This document shows, piece after piece, positions 11,499 through 22,400 of a stretch of DNA of 64,000 nt. Origin of the DNA: Bimuria novae-zelandiae CBS 107.79 (taxonomy: Eukaryota; Ascomycota; Dothideomycetes; Pleosporales; Didymosphaeriaceae); contig ML976681.1 in NCBI GenBank assembly GCA_010015655.1, forward strand, positions 190,621 to 254,620, written 5' to 3'. Under the pieces are notes generated by a model. The model did not search any database, was not told the origin of the DNA, and saw nothing but the letters and a program-made list of their open reading frames with translations. Numbering within the stretch: position 1 is the first letter of the stretch; each line of letters begins with the position of its first letter. Both the position numbers and the translations under genes were made by a program.

Positions 11499-11659
11499 TG
11501 TAATAGGCTACGCCTAGTTGTTGCCTTAGATCCTTAACCCTCGGTTATACGAACCCTAGATATATAAGTTCGACGCCTAAAGCTTAACTTCGGACTCTCT
11601 ATCGAATTCATAAGTATTCTTCTGGCACCTTTGGCTCCTTGAGCACCCAGCCCCTTACA
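11499..11659 (+). repeat. Gypsy-1 3' LTR
   Basis: The 161-bp repeat starts TGTAATAGGC and ends CCCCTTACA, followed by the duplication CGCAG. It pairs with 3911-4070. Confidence 0.95.
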
Positions 11660-11664
11660 CGCAG

Positions 11665-11746
11665 CTAGGTCTATAGAGAAAAAGAAATAATAAGACTTTT
11701 ACTAACTATTTAAACTATATACATGTATATAAATATTCTGCTAACA
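11665..11746 (+). repeat. Copia-X 5' LTR, right half
   Basis: The sequence resumes after the Gypsy-1 duplication and ends TCTGCTAACA, the inverse of the TGTT start at 3817. Joined to 3817-3910 it gives an LTR of about 176 bp. No second LTR is available to confirm the end. Confidence 0.6.
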
Positions 11747-13067
11747 CTACTTAGTAGTTACTATAGGTAACTATAAAATAGTAAGATAGACAAGATAGTT
11801 CCTTTTAACTTATATATATCCTAAGGGGAGTGCTATAAGATTAAAACTATACTAAAAAAATTTATATCTGTATCTAAGGAAGCGTGCGTATTTTCTAGCT
11901 ATAAATATATTTAAAGAAAGTATATCTAGTGCATTAGTAACGTATTTTATTAAATATAAACCTTTTCCTTTTTTATAAACTATTACTACTCACGAATCGA
12001 TCCCTTACAGACCTCTTTACTAAGCTAGTCTAGACCTAAACCCTATAATAATAACTATTAAATAGAATCGACATGCAAATACACTAGCAGAAAAGTTAAT
12101 AAGAAGCTATAATATTAATATTAACTTTACATAAATTAATCTATAGTAGTAGGATATTCCTATTATAGAGTAATCTAAGAAAGCATACCTTATAACATAT
12201 ATAAGAAAGATCCTTAAAAACTATAGTAAAGAGTATATATAGGATGAGAAATTCTTAGACGCTTTTTAATAGTAGTTTAAAGGATAGACAAAGGAGATAT
12301 TTAGCTTTATCTATTTTATCTACCTCTAGAAACTAAAGCGCCTTATAAAAAACTATAGTATTAATACTAAACTACCTAATAGTAATATACCGAGCTAGAT
12401 ATTTACGTTATTAAACCTTAATCTTAGCAAGCTACTAGACTATAATATAATATACTTCTTAAAAACGGTAATTAAATTATAGTTATAGGCATACTTTTAA
12501 TATATAGCTACGTAGCGCGCGAATCCGTCCGTAGTATAGGATAATAAATAGTCTATTTAACTATAAAGATTAGATAACGCTATTACATTCGGGGAATAAT
12601 AATAGCTATAGTAGATTAAGCTTAAAAAGCCTATAACTTAATACTACTAAAGCACTATAAGAAGTATAAATATCCCTTATTTAGTAAATAATAGCTTAAT
12701 CTTATCCCCTTAATAGCTCTTAATAAATAATCCCTTATATACTAATAAATACACGAGACTACCTCTAGATAAGATTTCTAATAAAAATCTTAACCTTTAG
12801 ATAATTACAGACTTCTCTAAAAATCTACAACATAGATAAGAAGTATACAGGAAAACTCTATAACTTTTTTAATCATTATATAAGGTTTTTTTTAGTATCT
12901 ATAAAAGCGCTAGGATTAGTAAAAGGCAGTTCTATACTATTTTCCCTTAAATCTTAATAAGAGAGGCTAAGCTATACTATATTAACTACCTTAGAAATAA
13001 GACTTACTTTATATTAATATATTATAAGATAATGAACTATTTCGACTATAATATAAATATAATCTAA
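11747..13067 (+). pseudogene. Copia-X leader and gag, part 1 (broken)
   Basis: The first 240 bases (11747-11990) are TA-rich leader in which I see no gene. From about 12230 a plus-strand frame with many stops runs on as a helix-rich Gag: FSFIYFIYL near 12300, a Gln/Ile-rich stretch around 12560-12650, and DYNINII near 13043-13063. At 13067 Copia-B is inserted, and the frame continues at 17723. The family is the fungal Copia group whose Gag ends in an RGG-rich tail and a single zinc knuckle; both are present in part 3. Translation is impossible because of stops throughout. The start codon cannot be seen. Confidence 0.75.
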
Positions 13068-13309
13068 TATTAGAACAAGGTCCCTCTAGTAGTATGACTA
13101 CTATAAATAACCGAGTAGGTGAGGGATAAGGCGGGGTGGCTACAACGTATTGTATTAACTGTCGTGTATAGCGTACCAGATTACACAAGCTATCGTGAGG
13201 TACAATCTATATAATCGAGCAGGGACCACCAGGCTTGGCACTCTTCTGTATAGCAAGTACCACAAGCCTACCTTCCACTAATCTAGACTAAACCCATATA
13301 TTCTCAACA
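13068..13309 (-). repeat. Copia-B 3' LTR
   Basis: The 242-bp repeat matches 17476-17717. On the plus strand it starts TATTAGAAC (mutated TG) and ends TTCTCAACA. Confidence 0.95.
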
Positions 13310-13351
13310 CTCCCCCTCAGGACAGGTCTAGTCTATAGATAACTCCTAGTT

Positions 13352-16007
13352 AGTTCTTAAATCTCTTAAATGCCACTTGCTGCAAAGGCTTTGTTATTCT
13401 ATTAGTAACTATGTCTATAGTTAGTACGTAGGCCACATTAAGTCTGCCTTGTTCTGCCAGGTCCCTGACAAAGTGATAATAGACATCGATATGCTTTAAT
13501 CTTTCGTGAAGGTGAGGGTTCTTTGTGAGTGCAATAGCGCCCTGATTGTCGCCTAGCATCTAGACCTTGTTAGTGTCTTTTCTAATGTACTTTAGGAATC
13601 CAAGGTCTCTAAACACTTAAGTAATCCACTAGCCTTGCTTGCAGCATGTCGACAGTGCAATATACTTAGATTTATAACTTAATATTATAACTAATTATTG
13701 CTTCTTACTAGACTATAATATTAGACCTCTATAGAACATTACAGTGCTTCCTAAGACGCTCTTTCGGTCTATAGTATCGCTTGCCTAGTTAGTATCTAAG
13801 TAGACAATAAATTGTAAGTGTGCTCCCCCTGGTCCGTAGCGTAGTTTTATTGTGACTATTAACCTAAGGTACCGTAATAGGTTCTTTAATGCATGGCTAT
13901 AGTGTTTTGCTGGATTACTTATGTATTAGCTTAGTTTTCCAAGGGTGAATGCAATATCTGGACGTGTAAGAACCATAGCGAACATTAGGCTTCTAATTCC
14001 CTGCTGGTACTTAGTTATGTTGATTCAGGTGTTATTATTAGTAGTTAGCCTAAATAAGGTGTAATTAGTAAATAGAATCTTCCTATCTTTATACTTCTTA
14101 CTTAATATTCCGAACTTATTAAGTACTGCGCGTAGGTATTGCTCTTAGTTAAGGAAGATTATATAGTACTTTCTATTTCTTATAACTCGCACTCTAAGGA
14201 CTTTATGTACCTCCTCTAGGTTCTTGGCGTTGAATCGTCTAGAAAGCTTCTTCTAGAACTACTTAGTCTAAGATTGTTCCTTTGCCGCTGTAAGGACGTC
14301 GTTAACGTAGACTAGGATTCGAATCTTTCTCTCCTTATGGACAAACATATAAGGGTCTGCCAGGCTTTGTATAAATCCCTATGCAAGAAGCTCTTTCTTT
14401 ATTAATAAGTTCTAGTCTCGAGCAGCTTGCTTTAGTCTATATAGGCTTTAAAGGACTTTTAGGACATGTCCTTTTTTAACATAAACTCCTTTAGGTGGCT
14501 TAAGGAGGATCTATTCCTTAAGGTAAGACTTGGTAAACGCATTTTTAATGTTATAATAAAAACATTCTAAGTCTTCTGCTGCGATAGTGGCCAGGAATAG
14601 ACGTAAAGTATCTATGCGGACAGTCGGCGCAAAGGTCTCGTTATAGTTAATTCTCTGTACTTAGGTGAAACCCCTTGCTACAAGGCGTGCCTTAAATCGT
14701 TTAACTATCCCGTCTAGCTTAGTCTTAATTATAAAAACCTACTTTAAGTTAACTATATTTGCGTCTTTTGCCAGAAAGACTTCTTCCCAGGTTCTATTTT
14801 CTATTAGTGAAATTATCTCCTCTAGCACTGCTACTTTCCATTGATTTCCGTGCTTTAGGTCGTGGATAGCTTGTTAATATGTCTAGGGAATCTGAATTCC
14901 TGCAATCTTAGTTGCTAGAAAAGCTTTCTTAAAAATCTGTGCTTATTCGTTCGTAAAGTCGACTTGTGCTAGCATAGCTTTAATAATTTTCTAGAATCTT
15001 TTATCTTGTATAGTGTCTTCGCTAGACCTCTTGCGTTTAGACTCTCTTATAAAGTATCGTAGAGCTTCTAGCAAGACTTCGATAGGTTTTCTAGGCTCTT
15101 TATTTACTAAGTCAGGTACTCGCTCGTCTTAAGGTAGGGTAATAGGAGGAATAGTAGTTAGCTTCCTTAGTCTTTCTCTTCTACGCTTTATTAGCCCGGA
15201 ATTTAGTTCTGCAGAATTTGGTTCTATTGGTTCTATAGAAGTTAGTTCTATCGTTTCTGTAGAAGTTAGTTCTATTAGTTCTATAAAAGTTAGTTCCATC
15301 GGCTCTGCAAAAGTTGTCTCTATCGGTTCCGCTAGTTAAACAAGAATAGGGCGTTAGTTTTCCTTAGTATTAGTCTTAGTATTAGTCCCTAGAACCTTCC
15401 TGGGTCTTCCTCTTGGTTTTTGGTCTGGCATTGTGTTCTGTATCCCTTATGGTCTAGCTAGGATATTTCGCAGTCGTAGTTTAACTTTTCCTCCAGGGGT
15501 GTTTTCGTCCACTAACAATCGGCTTGTTCTTAATGTGTACCCTAGGTGTGCGAAGCGTCTGTAATATAGCAAGTATCTCTCTTTTTTACTAGCCTTAAAT
15601 TCTGTTTTATTAAATTCTACTAGTGTATACTATTCTGTGCTTGGGAATGCTATCTCTCGGTATCTATTAGCGATGTGTGACACTATATAGAGGCCGTTGT
15701 CTATAGTTACTTTAATAATTGTCTTCTTTCCCAGTTTAAAACGCAGTGTATTTAAGTTAAATCGACCCTTTAGGCCTGCTACGCAAATTTGTCTCCCTAA
15801 TAATAGATTAACTCTAAGATTAGGTACAAGTAGTACATCTAAAAGCTATATTAAGGACCTATCTTTATACACTACTTAAGCTTCTCCCTTTTAGTCTGCA
15901 TATAACTCTCCTCCTCTAACCCGAACAAGTCTTCGCTTGATCTTAATTATCTGTCTAAACAATAAGGGTTAGTTAGACATGTGTGAGGAAGCGCTAGTGT
16001 CGCCGGC
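13352..16007 (-). pseudogene. Copia-B pol: protease, RT, RNase H, without integrase core (broken)
   Basis: Reading down from 16007: a protease-like start, DTSASSHMSN (where DSG would be expected), then LLVPNLRVNLLLG-like sequence near 15800. The GAG-pre-integrase motif RYLLYYRRFAHLG is at 15583-15541. The frame then passes directly, within about 20 bases, to the proline- and charge-rich linker (VDENTPGGKVKLR; RGRPRKVLG near 15400) that normally follows the integrase. About 300 residues with the DDE core are missing. RT follows: LVARGFTQV near 14695, active-site box YVNDVL at 14316-14297 (N for D by mutation), LTRPDIAF near 13960. RNase H ends with GDNQGAIALTKNP (13553-13515). Stops are few for this window. 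Confidence 0.88.
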
Positions 16008-17096
16008 CTAGGTAGATAGAGAGGCCTTACTAATAATATCTTTTAAGAGATGGCATGTCTTAATTTCCTCGTCCTCTAAGTTTAAGGTATTAGTTAATGT
16101 CTTTAGCTCTAATTTTAACTTAGCTTCTTCTTTAGCTCTATATGCTTTACTAGTCTTTTTATTAGATTTCCTAGACTTAATAGGTAGCTTAGGTAGCTTT
16201 AGAGGGAACGGCTTCTTCTTCTTTCGCTTCTTTTTAGCTTTATATTCCCTTAGGAGCTTTTGAGCCTTTACAAGCTTTAAACAGTCTCGCATGTAGTAAG
16301 ATTCGTCGCAAAGGTAGCACTGGATGCCAGACGTAGCGCTAGATTTAGAGTCGGATAACAGCTCCCTGTTACCTCGCTTGTGGGGCGGAACGTACTTGTG
16401 GGCTTTTTGGAATACTAGAAGAGCTTGTTTATTAGTATCTTGCTAGTCTCGGACCTCCTTCTCTTCCAGAAACTTGAGCTTTTATTTAACAGTGAGGTTA
16501 AGCTAAGCATTCAGGGTGTTAATTATAGTCTTAAAACTTAGAGGGAGTAATCTAATAAGAATAAGTAGTAATATAGCATCTTTATAGGCTCTATTAGTGT
16601 TAGCGTCTACTAAGACAAGCTTACGCCGGTAATCTTTTAGCTTTTCCTATAATCCAATAATTATGCTCTTAGAATTAAATGTAAATGTCTAGATCCTAGT
16701 TATGTACATGTTAGCGGTAGTAGCGTTAGCTTAGGTGTACTTCTTTTGCAGGTAAGCCCAGAACTAGAAGGCAGTGTTATACTTATTAACTAGGGCCTAG
16801 TCGTTATTACTAAGAGATCTAAATAAAAGGTTAATTACAATTACCTTATCCTTTAGGTACTTATCTCTCTTGTTAACATTAATGCGGGCCTTAATAGTCT
16901 TATTATCTGTAATGTCTAGTCCTTTTATAGTATCTAATAGGTCTTTAGTAGTAGTAATTTGGCAGTGCTCCTCTAGGCTTCTCTTGCACACGTAAAAGAC
17001 TCTTTTCCCTCTTAGCTTAACTTTGTTCTGGCGGAACTAACTATTATGATTCTCTGCTGTGAGTTTAGGAATCTCCCACTGTCCCTTCTCTTCGGC
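16008..17096 (-). pseudogene. Copia-B gag (broken)
   Basis: Gag starts at MAEEKGQWEIPKL (17096), a typical Copia start that goes straight into the UBN2-like capsid region; LDTIKGLD and FQFWAYLQKKY lie near 16920 and 16760. A zinc knuckle, CYLCDESYYMRDC, is at about 16320-16282, with the histidine position now tyrosine. A lysine-rich stretch near 16240-16190 (AKKKRKKKKPF) follows, and then an acidic hinge to the protease. An in-frame extension upstream of this Met encodes the Pro/Ala/Ser repeat of 17141-17250. Gag would package the element RNA. The frame has few stops, so this is one of the better-preserved genes of the window. Confidence 0.88.
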
Positions 17097-17140
17097 CATT
17101 ATATGTGTTCGGACGTAAGGAGGCTCACATGTGTCGATTA

Positions 17141-17250
17141 CAGGCGATGCGGGCGATGCGGGCGATGCAGGCGGTGCAGGTAGTGCAGACAATACAGGCG
17201 ATGCAGGCAATGCAGGCGATACAGGCAATATAGGCAATGCAGGCAATAAG
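17141..17250 (-). repeat. 9-bp minisatellite at the start of Copia-B gag
   Basis: About twelve imperfect copies of a 9-bp unit (ggcgatgca on the plus strand) follow each other. On the minus strand they are in frame with gag and would encode PAS/PAL-type tripeptide repeats just before MAEEKG. Whether they are translated depends on which ATG is used. Confidence 0.9.
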
Positions 17251-17274
17251 GTAAAGTTAATTCCTACTTGAATC

Positions 17275-17435
17275 TGAGTCCTGCGCGACTCTAGTCGATA
17301 ACTAATTCCTTTCGCGAATCGTAGCTAAGTCCTGCGTGACTCTTAAGGTTTAATTCCTTCTTAAATCTAAGTCCTGCGCAACTCTAGTGGTGACTAATTC
17401 CTTTCGCGAATTATAGCTAAGTCCTGCGCGACTCT
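17275..17435 (-). repeat. tandem repeats in the Copia-B leader
   Basis: Four copies of a core agtcctgcgcgactct lie at about 17276, 17328, 17369 and 17418. They are separated by a second shared motif, taattcctttcgcgaat. The spacing is 41-52 bp. The array lies between 5' LTR and gag, where packaging or translation signals usually sit. No function is known to me. Confidence 0.85.
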
Positions 17436-17457
17436 AGAGAAATAATAACGTTAGTTA

Positions 17458-17475
17458 GTAACTAGGCTTATAACC
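17458..17475 (-). promoter_or_regulatory. candidate primer-binding site of Copia-B
   Basis: Immediately inside the 5' LTR the minus strand reads GGTTATAAGCCTAG. With one TG-to-TA change reversed this is complementary to the anticodon stem-loop of initiator tRNA-Met, the half-tRNA primer known from Drosophila copia and relatives. The tRNA match is from memory and should be aligned. Confidence 0.5.
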
Positions 17476-17717
17476 TATTAGAATAAGGTCCCTCTAGTAG
17501 TATAACTACTATAAATAACTAAGTAGGTGAGGGATAAGGTAGGGTGGCTATAATATATTATATTAACTATCGTGTATAGCGTACTAGATTAAACAAGCTA
17601 TCGTGAGGTATAATCTGTATAATCGAGCAGGGACCACCAGGCTTGGCACTCTTCTATACAGCAAGTACCACAAGCCTACCTTCCACCAATCTGGACTGAA
17701 CCCATATATTCTCAACA
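17476..17717 (-). repeat. Copia-B 5' LTR
   Basis: The 242-bp repeat pairs with 13068-13309. It is followed by the target duplication TCTAA at 17718-17722. Confidence 0.95.
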
Positions 17718-17722
17718 TCTAA

Positions 17723-17867
17723 TACTATACTAATTAGTTAATATTATCTTATATAGGACTTAAGTTAGCGGCAGAGAATATTAATAAGAGTATAATATAA
17801 GTCTTTAAAGTAATACTTATAAAACTCTAGCGATGCTAACGCGCGCTTAAACTACTATATTTAAGTA
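17723..17867 (+). pseudogene. Copia-X gag, part 2 (broken)
   Basis: These 145 bases continue the frame interrupted by Copia-B: after DYNINII the joined frame reads on as SYIGLKLAAENINKS and ILIKLQRC. At 17868-17872 the duplication GAAAT marks the Gypsy-2 insertion, and the frame goes on at 25064. The short island is identified only by its position and by continuity with both neighbours. Confidence 0.8.
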
Positions 17868-17872
17868 AGAAA

Positions 17873-18046
17873 TTATAAAAAGCGCCCTGACTACGGGCGA
17901 CTCAGTCTATCCACAGTACTAAGGCGATCCCTTAGAGAGGGAAGAGAAGGGCTGCGGCGAGGGAAGTAGATAGGCGAAAGGCCCGAATAGCGCCGGTCTA
18001 GAGCGGACTAGGGCCGTCGAGGGCCCTCGACCTACGACTCGTGACA
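17873..18046 (-). repeat. Gypsy-2 3' LTR
   Basis: The 174-bp repeat is GC-rich relative to the interior, starts TATAAAAAAGCG (mutated TG) and ends GTGACA on the plus strand. It pairs with 24886-25058, with one A-run indel. Confidence 0.95.
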
Positions 18047-18066
18047 AAGGCTCTTTTCTTTAAGGG
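18047..18066 (-). promoter_or_regulatory. polypurine tract of Gypsy-2
   Basis: On the minus strand the run AAAGAAAAGAGCC lies directly before the 3' LTR, as expected for the plus-strand primer. Confidence 0.65.
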
Positions 18067-19430
18067 TCTCGACCGCGAGAATAAGCATATAATAACTAGC
18101 CTAATTAGGCCTCGCGTATTACGTAAGCTAATAACGTAAGCTAAATCTTAGGCTTACACTAAGGCCTAAAACCCTTGTTCTTACTCTCTACTTAGTAGCT
18201 TACCTTATCCCGGAGGCTCCCTAACCCGTAAGTATAACCTGACCAATCTATGGCAGTCTAGGGTGCCTGACCCTAGATGCCCCCCATTTCGGTACCTAGC
18301 CGCTCTAAATTTAGGGGTTGTGAAGGTAGACTAACCTAGTGCAGGCCTGTTAAGTCGTCCCTATACTTATTACTTCTCTACCGCCCTCTTCAGCAACCTT
18401 TAGACTTTGTCTAGACATACCTACGCTATTTAGCACTATAAGTACCGCAAATACTATCCTTAAGGCCCTAGTTAATAAGGCGCGTGCGAGCGTAGTTAGT
18501 ACTATTAACCTATACTATACCTGCCTTCCTATTATCCTAGATAGCCTTAAGTAGTCTAATTATAAAAAGATAAAGCTCTGCTGGTTTTAGGTTAAGGAGA
18601 TACGTTGTGTTTAGTCTAGGGTAGTATATGTTAATCTCGGCCTAATAGATTTAAAAGACTATAATTCGATCTGCCGCTACAATGCCTGCTACGGCGATAG
18701 TAGGGATTATTAGCAGGTAAGTCGGCGCTTTAAGGGTTATATAGGGGTTTTAAGGCTAATTAGTAGTAGATACCTAAAGATAACTTAGAAAACGTGTTAA
18801 GTGCCCTAATTACCCTTATACCGCGCTTAAGCTAAATTAATGCGTACACATGCAACGCGATTAACCTCTCTAAATTAAATAAGGCATTAGTAAAGGCCAC
18901 CGCGCAGGTACTAGAGACAGAATAGAGTAATATTATTATATAAGTATTATCTAGTATAATTAAGGGTTATCTGGACTAAGTCGCATAGGGCCACCAGATC
19001 TAAATTCTGTAGAAACCTGTTAACCCCCTACTACTTAGGTTATAACACCTGGCCTCCTGAAGAGATTATTCTGGTAGTAGGCCTCTCTATTAAGGAGAAG
19101 CAAAAGAGAAAAGCTTCTACTATAGAGAGGGGTAGTTTAACCTCCCTAGTTGCTACTAGTGCTCTCACCCCTAGGCGCAAGAAGGTTACTCCTAAGTTAG
19201 TAAGGGTTCTTAACCCTAATCCCAGGTTATTAATACTAATTTAGGGTAGTTAGCGTTTAAGGCTAGTGTCCTAGCCACGCTAGACTTCCTTACGGAGGAA
19301 GTAAAGAAGAAGATTAAAAGTAAGGGTAGTTAAGAGACTTTTTAGTAAGCCTATAAGTCTAAGCGCCTAACTAATTAAGAGGGTTATCTAGTATAATTTA
19401 GGGATTCCTGCCCCTATTAACGGTGTCCGG
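18067..19430. other. Gypsy-2 3' module of unknown function
   Basis: About 1.4 kb lie between the end of pol and the polypurine tract. On the plus strand, opposite to pol, one frame is open apart from TAA/TAG stops. It contains a Cys/Tyr-rich segment (SICRYNACYGDSRDY near 18670) and a basic segment (IKEKQKRKASTIERG near 19095) that look protein-like. The minus strand has an alternative hydrophobic frame. I recognise no family. An antisense ORF in this position is known from some plant Gypsy elements; here it remains a suggestion. Confidence 0.45.
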
Positions 19431-22400
19431 ATTTTATTTACGTTCTATACCCTTAGGTAGTTTTAATTAGGTTTTGGTTAGCTATAATTGCGTTAGGTAC
19501 GGTCCGAATAGGCTTGTAAGCCTTTGTTAGGCCCCGAGAGGCGTGAATAGGCCTAGATAGCTTATTCTAGTCTTTAGTCTATTTAAGAATCCTTTACCTT
19601 ATTTATTCTAGTATTTCGCAGCCTATAAAGTGTACTCTTTAGGGTAATTTATTACTAATTACTATCGAGTGCTGTCTTCCTCCTTCTCTAGGGGGGCGAC
19701 CCCGCCTCTTAGGCTCCTATCTAGGGCGACCTTTAGTCTCCTTGTCTAAGCCCTTTAGGAACTACTTTATCGCCCCTTTAGAGATCTTCTTTATAGATAA
19801 CTACTAGTTCTTATCGCTATCGTATCCTTTTCACTTAACTTTATACAGCTATTCTCTGTCTTAGAGTACCCTAGATCTAATTCCTTTAATTAGGTATATA
19901 TCCTCTCTTACTTATAGTATAATAACCTTAGGCGGGCTTTGCTCTTGTTATAGTAGTCCTTTTAAGGCTACCTAGTTTAGGAGAGACACATAGAACACTA
20001 GGTAAATATTAAAGTCCTTTAGCAGCTCTAGCTTATATGCCTATTAACTAATCCGCCATTTTACCCTATAGGAACCCTAGGACTTATAGTTAAGTTTCTT
20101 CTTAGGCCTAGTTAACCGTATATTGCGGGCGTCGAGGTATACTATGTCCCCTACTATAAAGGTTTAGGCCTTATGCTTCCTATTATACCACGTCGCCTAG
20201 TACGCCTGTGCCCTAAGGATCGCTTGGGTTATCCAGACCCTAGTCTAGGCTAGAACTATCGCTCTGGCCCTTACCGTAGGTACTAACCCGCGCAACTATA
20301 CTTCTCGGGGCAGGCCTACTATTAGTAGATTTAGGCCGTACACTATAATAAATGGCGACACTCCTATAGAGCTATAGATACTATTATTATACAAATATTC
20401 TGCTTTAGATAGAAGGTCCGCCTAATTAGATTATTTATAGTTATAGAACACTCGAAGGTACTATTTAAGCGTTTAGTTTTATCGTTCTATTTGTTTATCT
20501 GTCTGCGGGTAGAAGGCAATAGAGAGGAGTTACTTAGTTCTTAAATATTAAGTAAAGGTACTCTAATAAGCTAATATAAATAGGCTACCTCTGTCTGTAA
20601 CTATTAACTTTAGAGGGCCGTGTAGGCGTAGAACCTCTCTCCTAAAGACCTTAGCTAGCTCTACTACCTTTAGGTCCTTTCGCGTGGGGATATAGTGTGC
20701 CATCTTAGAAAACTAGTTAATAATTACTAGAATACTATTATAACGATAGGCTCTAGATTTGCTCTTAGGTAGATCTATTACTATGTTTATAGCGATATTC
20801 TCCTAGATACCCCTTAGGACTAGTAGGCTATTAAGTTGGCCGTACGTCGCGTGTTAGACAGGTTTCGCCCTAAAGCACGCTTAATAGGTCTAGACGTAGT
20901 TCTTTACGTATTATTAAACACTAGGCCACTAGAACTCTTATAGCACTAGCTCTAAGGTCTTAATAAAACTAAAATAGCCCGCGAGGGGGTTATCGTAGCA
21001 TTATTAAAGGACGTATACTCTCGCTAGAGGTGGCACGTATAGCCTATTCTCGTACCATAATAGGTTGGCTGGTCTAATTATCTAGCGCTTTAGCCATTCC
21101 GGCTTTGCCATCTCTAGCCCTTAAAGGTACTAGAGGATTTGTTCTGCAGTTTCGTCCCCCTAGCTATTTCTCTTTAATAGCTCTACTATAGGGTAAGTGC
21201 TTGCTAAATTGTTTACTATCGCCTCCTTAGTCGCCAACGTTCTAGGTCTAGTAACCCTTGTCGCTACTACTAGTCTAGGGCTTCCTGCCTACTTTAGTAG
21301 CTATAAACTACCTACCACGCCTACTTCGTCCGAAGCGTTGCCTTTTAGCTATAACTTATGCTATAGGGCCTTAAGGAGTCTCTACTAAGAACTACCTATC
21401 CCGCCTAAGCTTGTTTCCTCCTCTAACTCGTAGTCAGGTCTCTATAATAGTCTATTAGCGGGATTTGTCCTTCCTAGATAGTGTTTAATTTTAAAATTAA
21501 ACGTCGTGAGCTATTCGGCCCACCTTGCCTACTATTTAGTTAAGACTTTTATAGATATAAACCCTTATAGGTTAGCATAGTTAGTTAGAAGCTCGACCTT
21601 CTTACTAATACTCTCTAGGTAGTGTTGCTAATACTTAAAAGCTTTAATAATTGCTAGTAACTTACTATTATACGTGTTATAGTTTCGTTCTGCCTAGTTT
21701 ATCTTACGCGAATAAAAAGTAACTAGGTGCTATTATAGCTTCCTATGTTTATCTAATTACGGTTAGCTTAAGATACCCAAGATCGCGAAACCTAAAGCGT
21801 TAATTTCTACTCTCGAGGGTCTTCTAGGGTTAAAGTGGGCTAGTAAGGGCCCTTACATAAAGCTCTCTTTTAGCTAGTAGAAGGAGGCCTTAGCCTGCTT
21901 TAATAGGCTTATTATAATTAATTCCTCGAGTCTTTATTGCTGTCCGCCCTTAGTGGCTCCCTCTAGCCTTCTTATTAAGGCGTAAAGGGGTGCCGCTACT
22001 TAAGAGAATTCTTCTATAAACCTTTAATAGTAGTTAGCAAAGCCAAGGAAGATCCTAACTACTTAGACTAAGTTTAGTTTAGGCTAATCTTTTATAGAGG
22101 CGACGCGGTCCTCCTCTATCTCTATACTATTTAGGAATACTATAAAGCCTAGGTATCCCACCTTGCGTGTGTGGAATTTATATTTAGACAGTTTAGTATA
22201 TAGCTGGCGTTTAATAAGGCGTTCTAGCACCGTCTAAACGTGCTAGATATGTTCCTCCTTTATCTTAGAGTAGATAAGGATATTGTCGAGGTACATAATA
22301 TAGTAGATATCGAGAAGGTTCGATAGTGTGTTATTAATATGGTTTTAGAAGGTCGCAGGCGCGTTTATTAAGCTAAAAGGCATTACTATGTATTCGTACT

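Larger units (their letters stand above)
3911..11659 (+). mobile_element. Gypsy-1: full-length chromodomain Ty3/Gypsy element
   Basis: The element is 7,749 bp, with LTRs of 160 and 161 bp and a perfect 5-bp duplication CGCAG at 3906-3910 and 11660-11664. It was inserted in the 5' LTR of Copia-X. The order is gag, protease, RT, RNase H, integrase, chromodomain, and then an unassigned module of about 1.9 kb before the 3' LTR. A solo LTR of another family sits in the RT. Without it the element is about 7.46 kb. All frames carry many stops, so it is dead. Confidence 0.95.
13068..17717 (-). mobile_element. Copia-B: complete ends but deleted for the integrase core
   Basis: The element is 4,650 bp with 242-bp LTRs and a perfect duplication TCTAA (13063-13067 and 17718-17722), inserted in the gag of Copia-X. 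Read on the minus strand the order is leader with repeats, gag, protease, GAG-pre-integrase motif, RT, RNase H. The integrase catalytic core is absent. A purine run beside the 3' LTR (13310-13317) is the polypurine tract. The short length fits the deletion, since complete relatives in this window are 5.2 kb (Copia-D) and about 5.1 kb (Copia-C without its insert). Confidence 0.95.
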
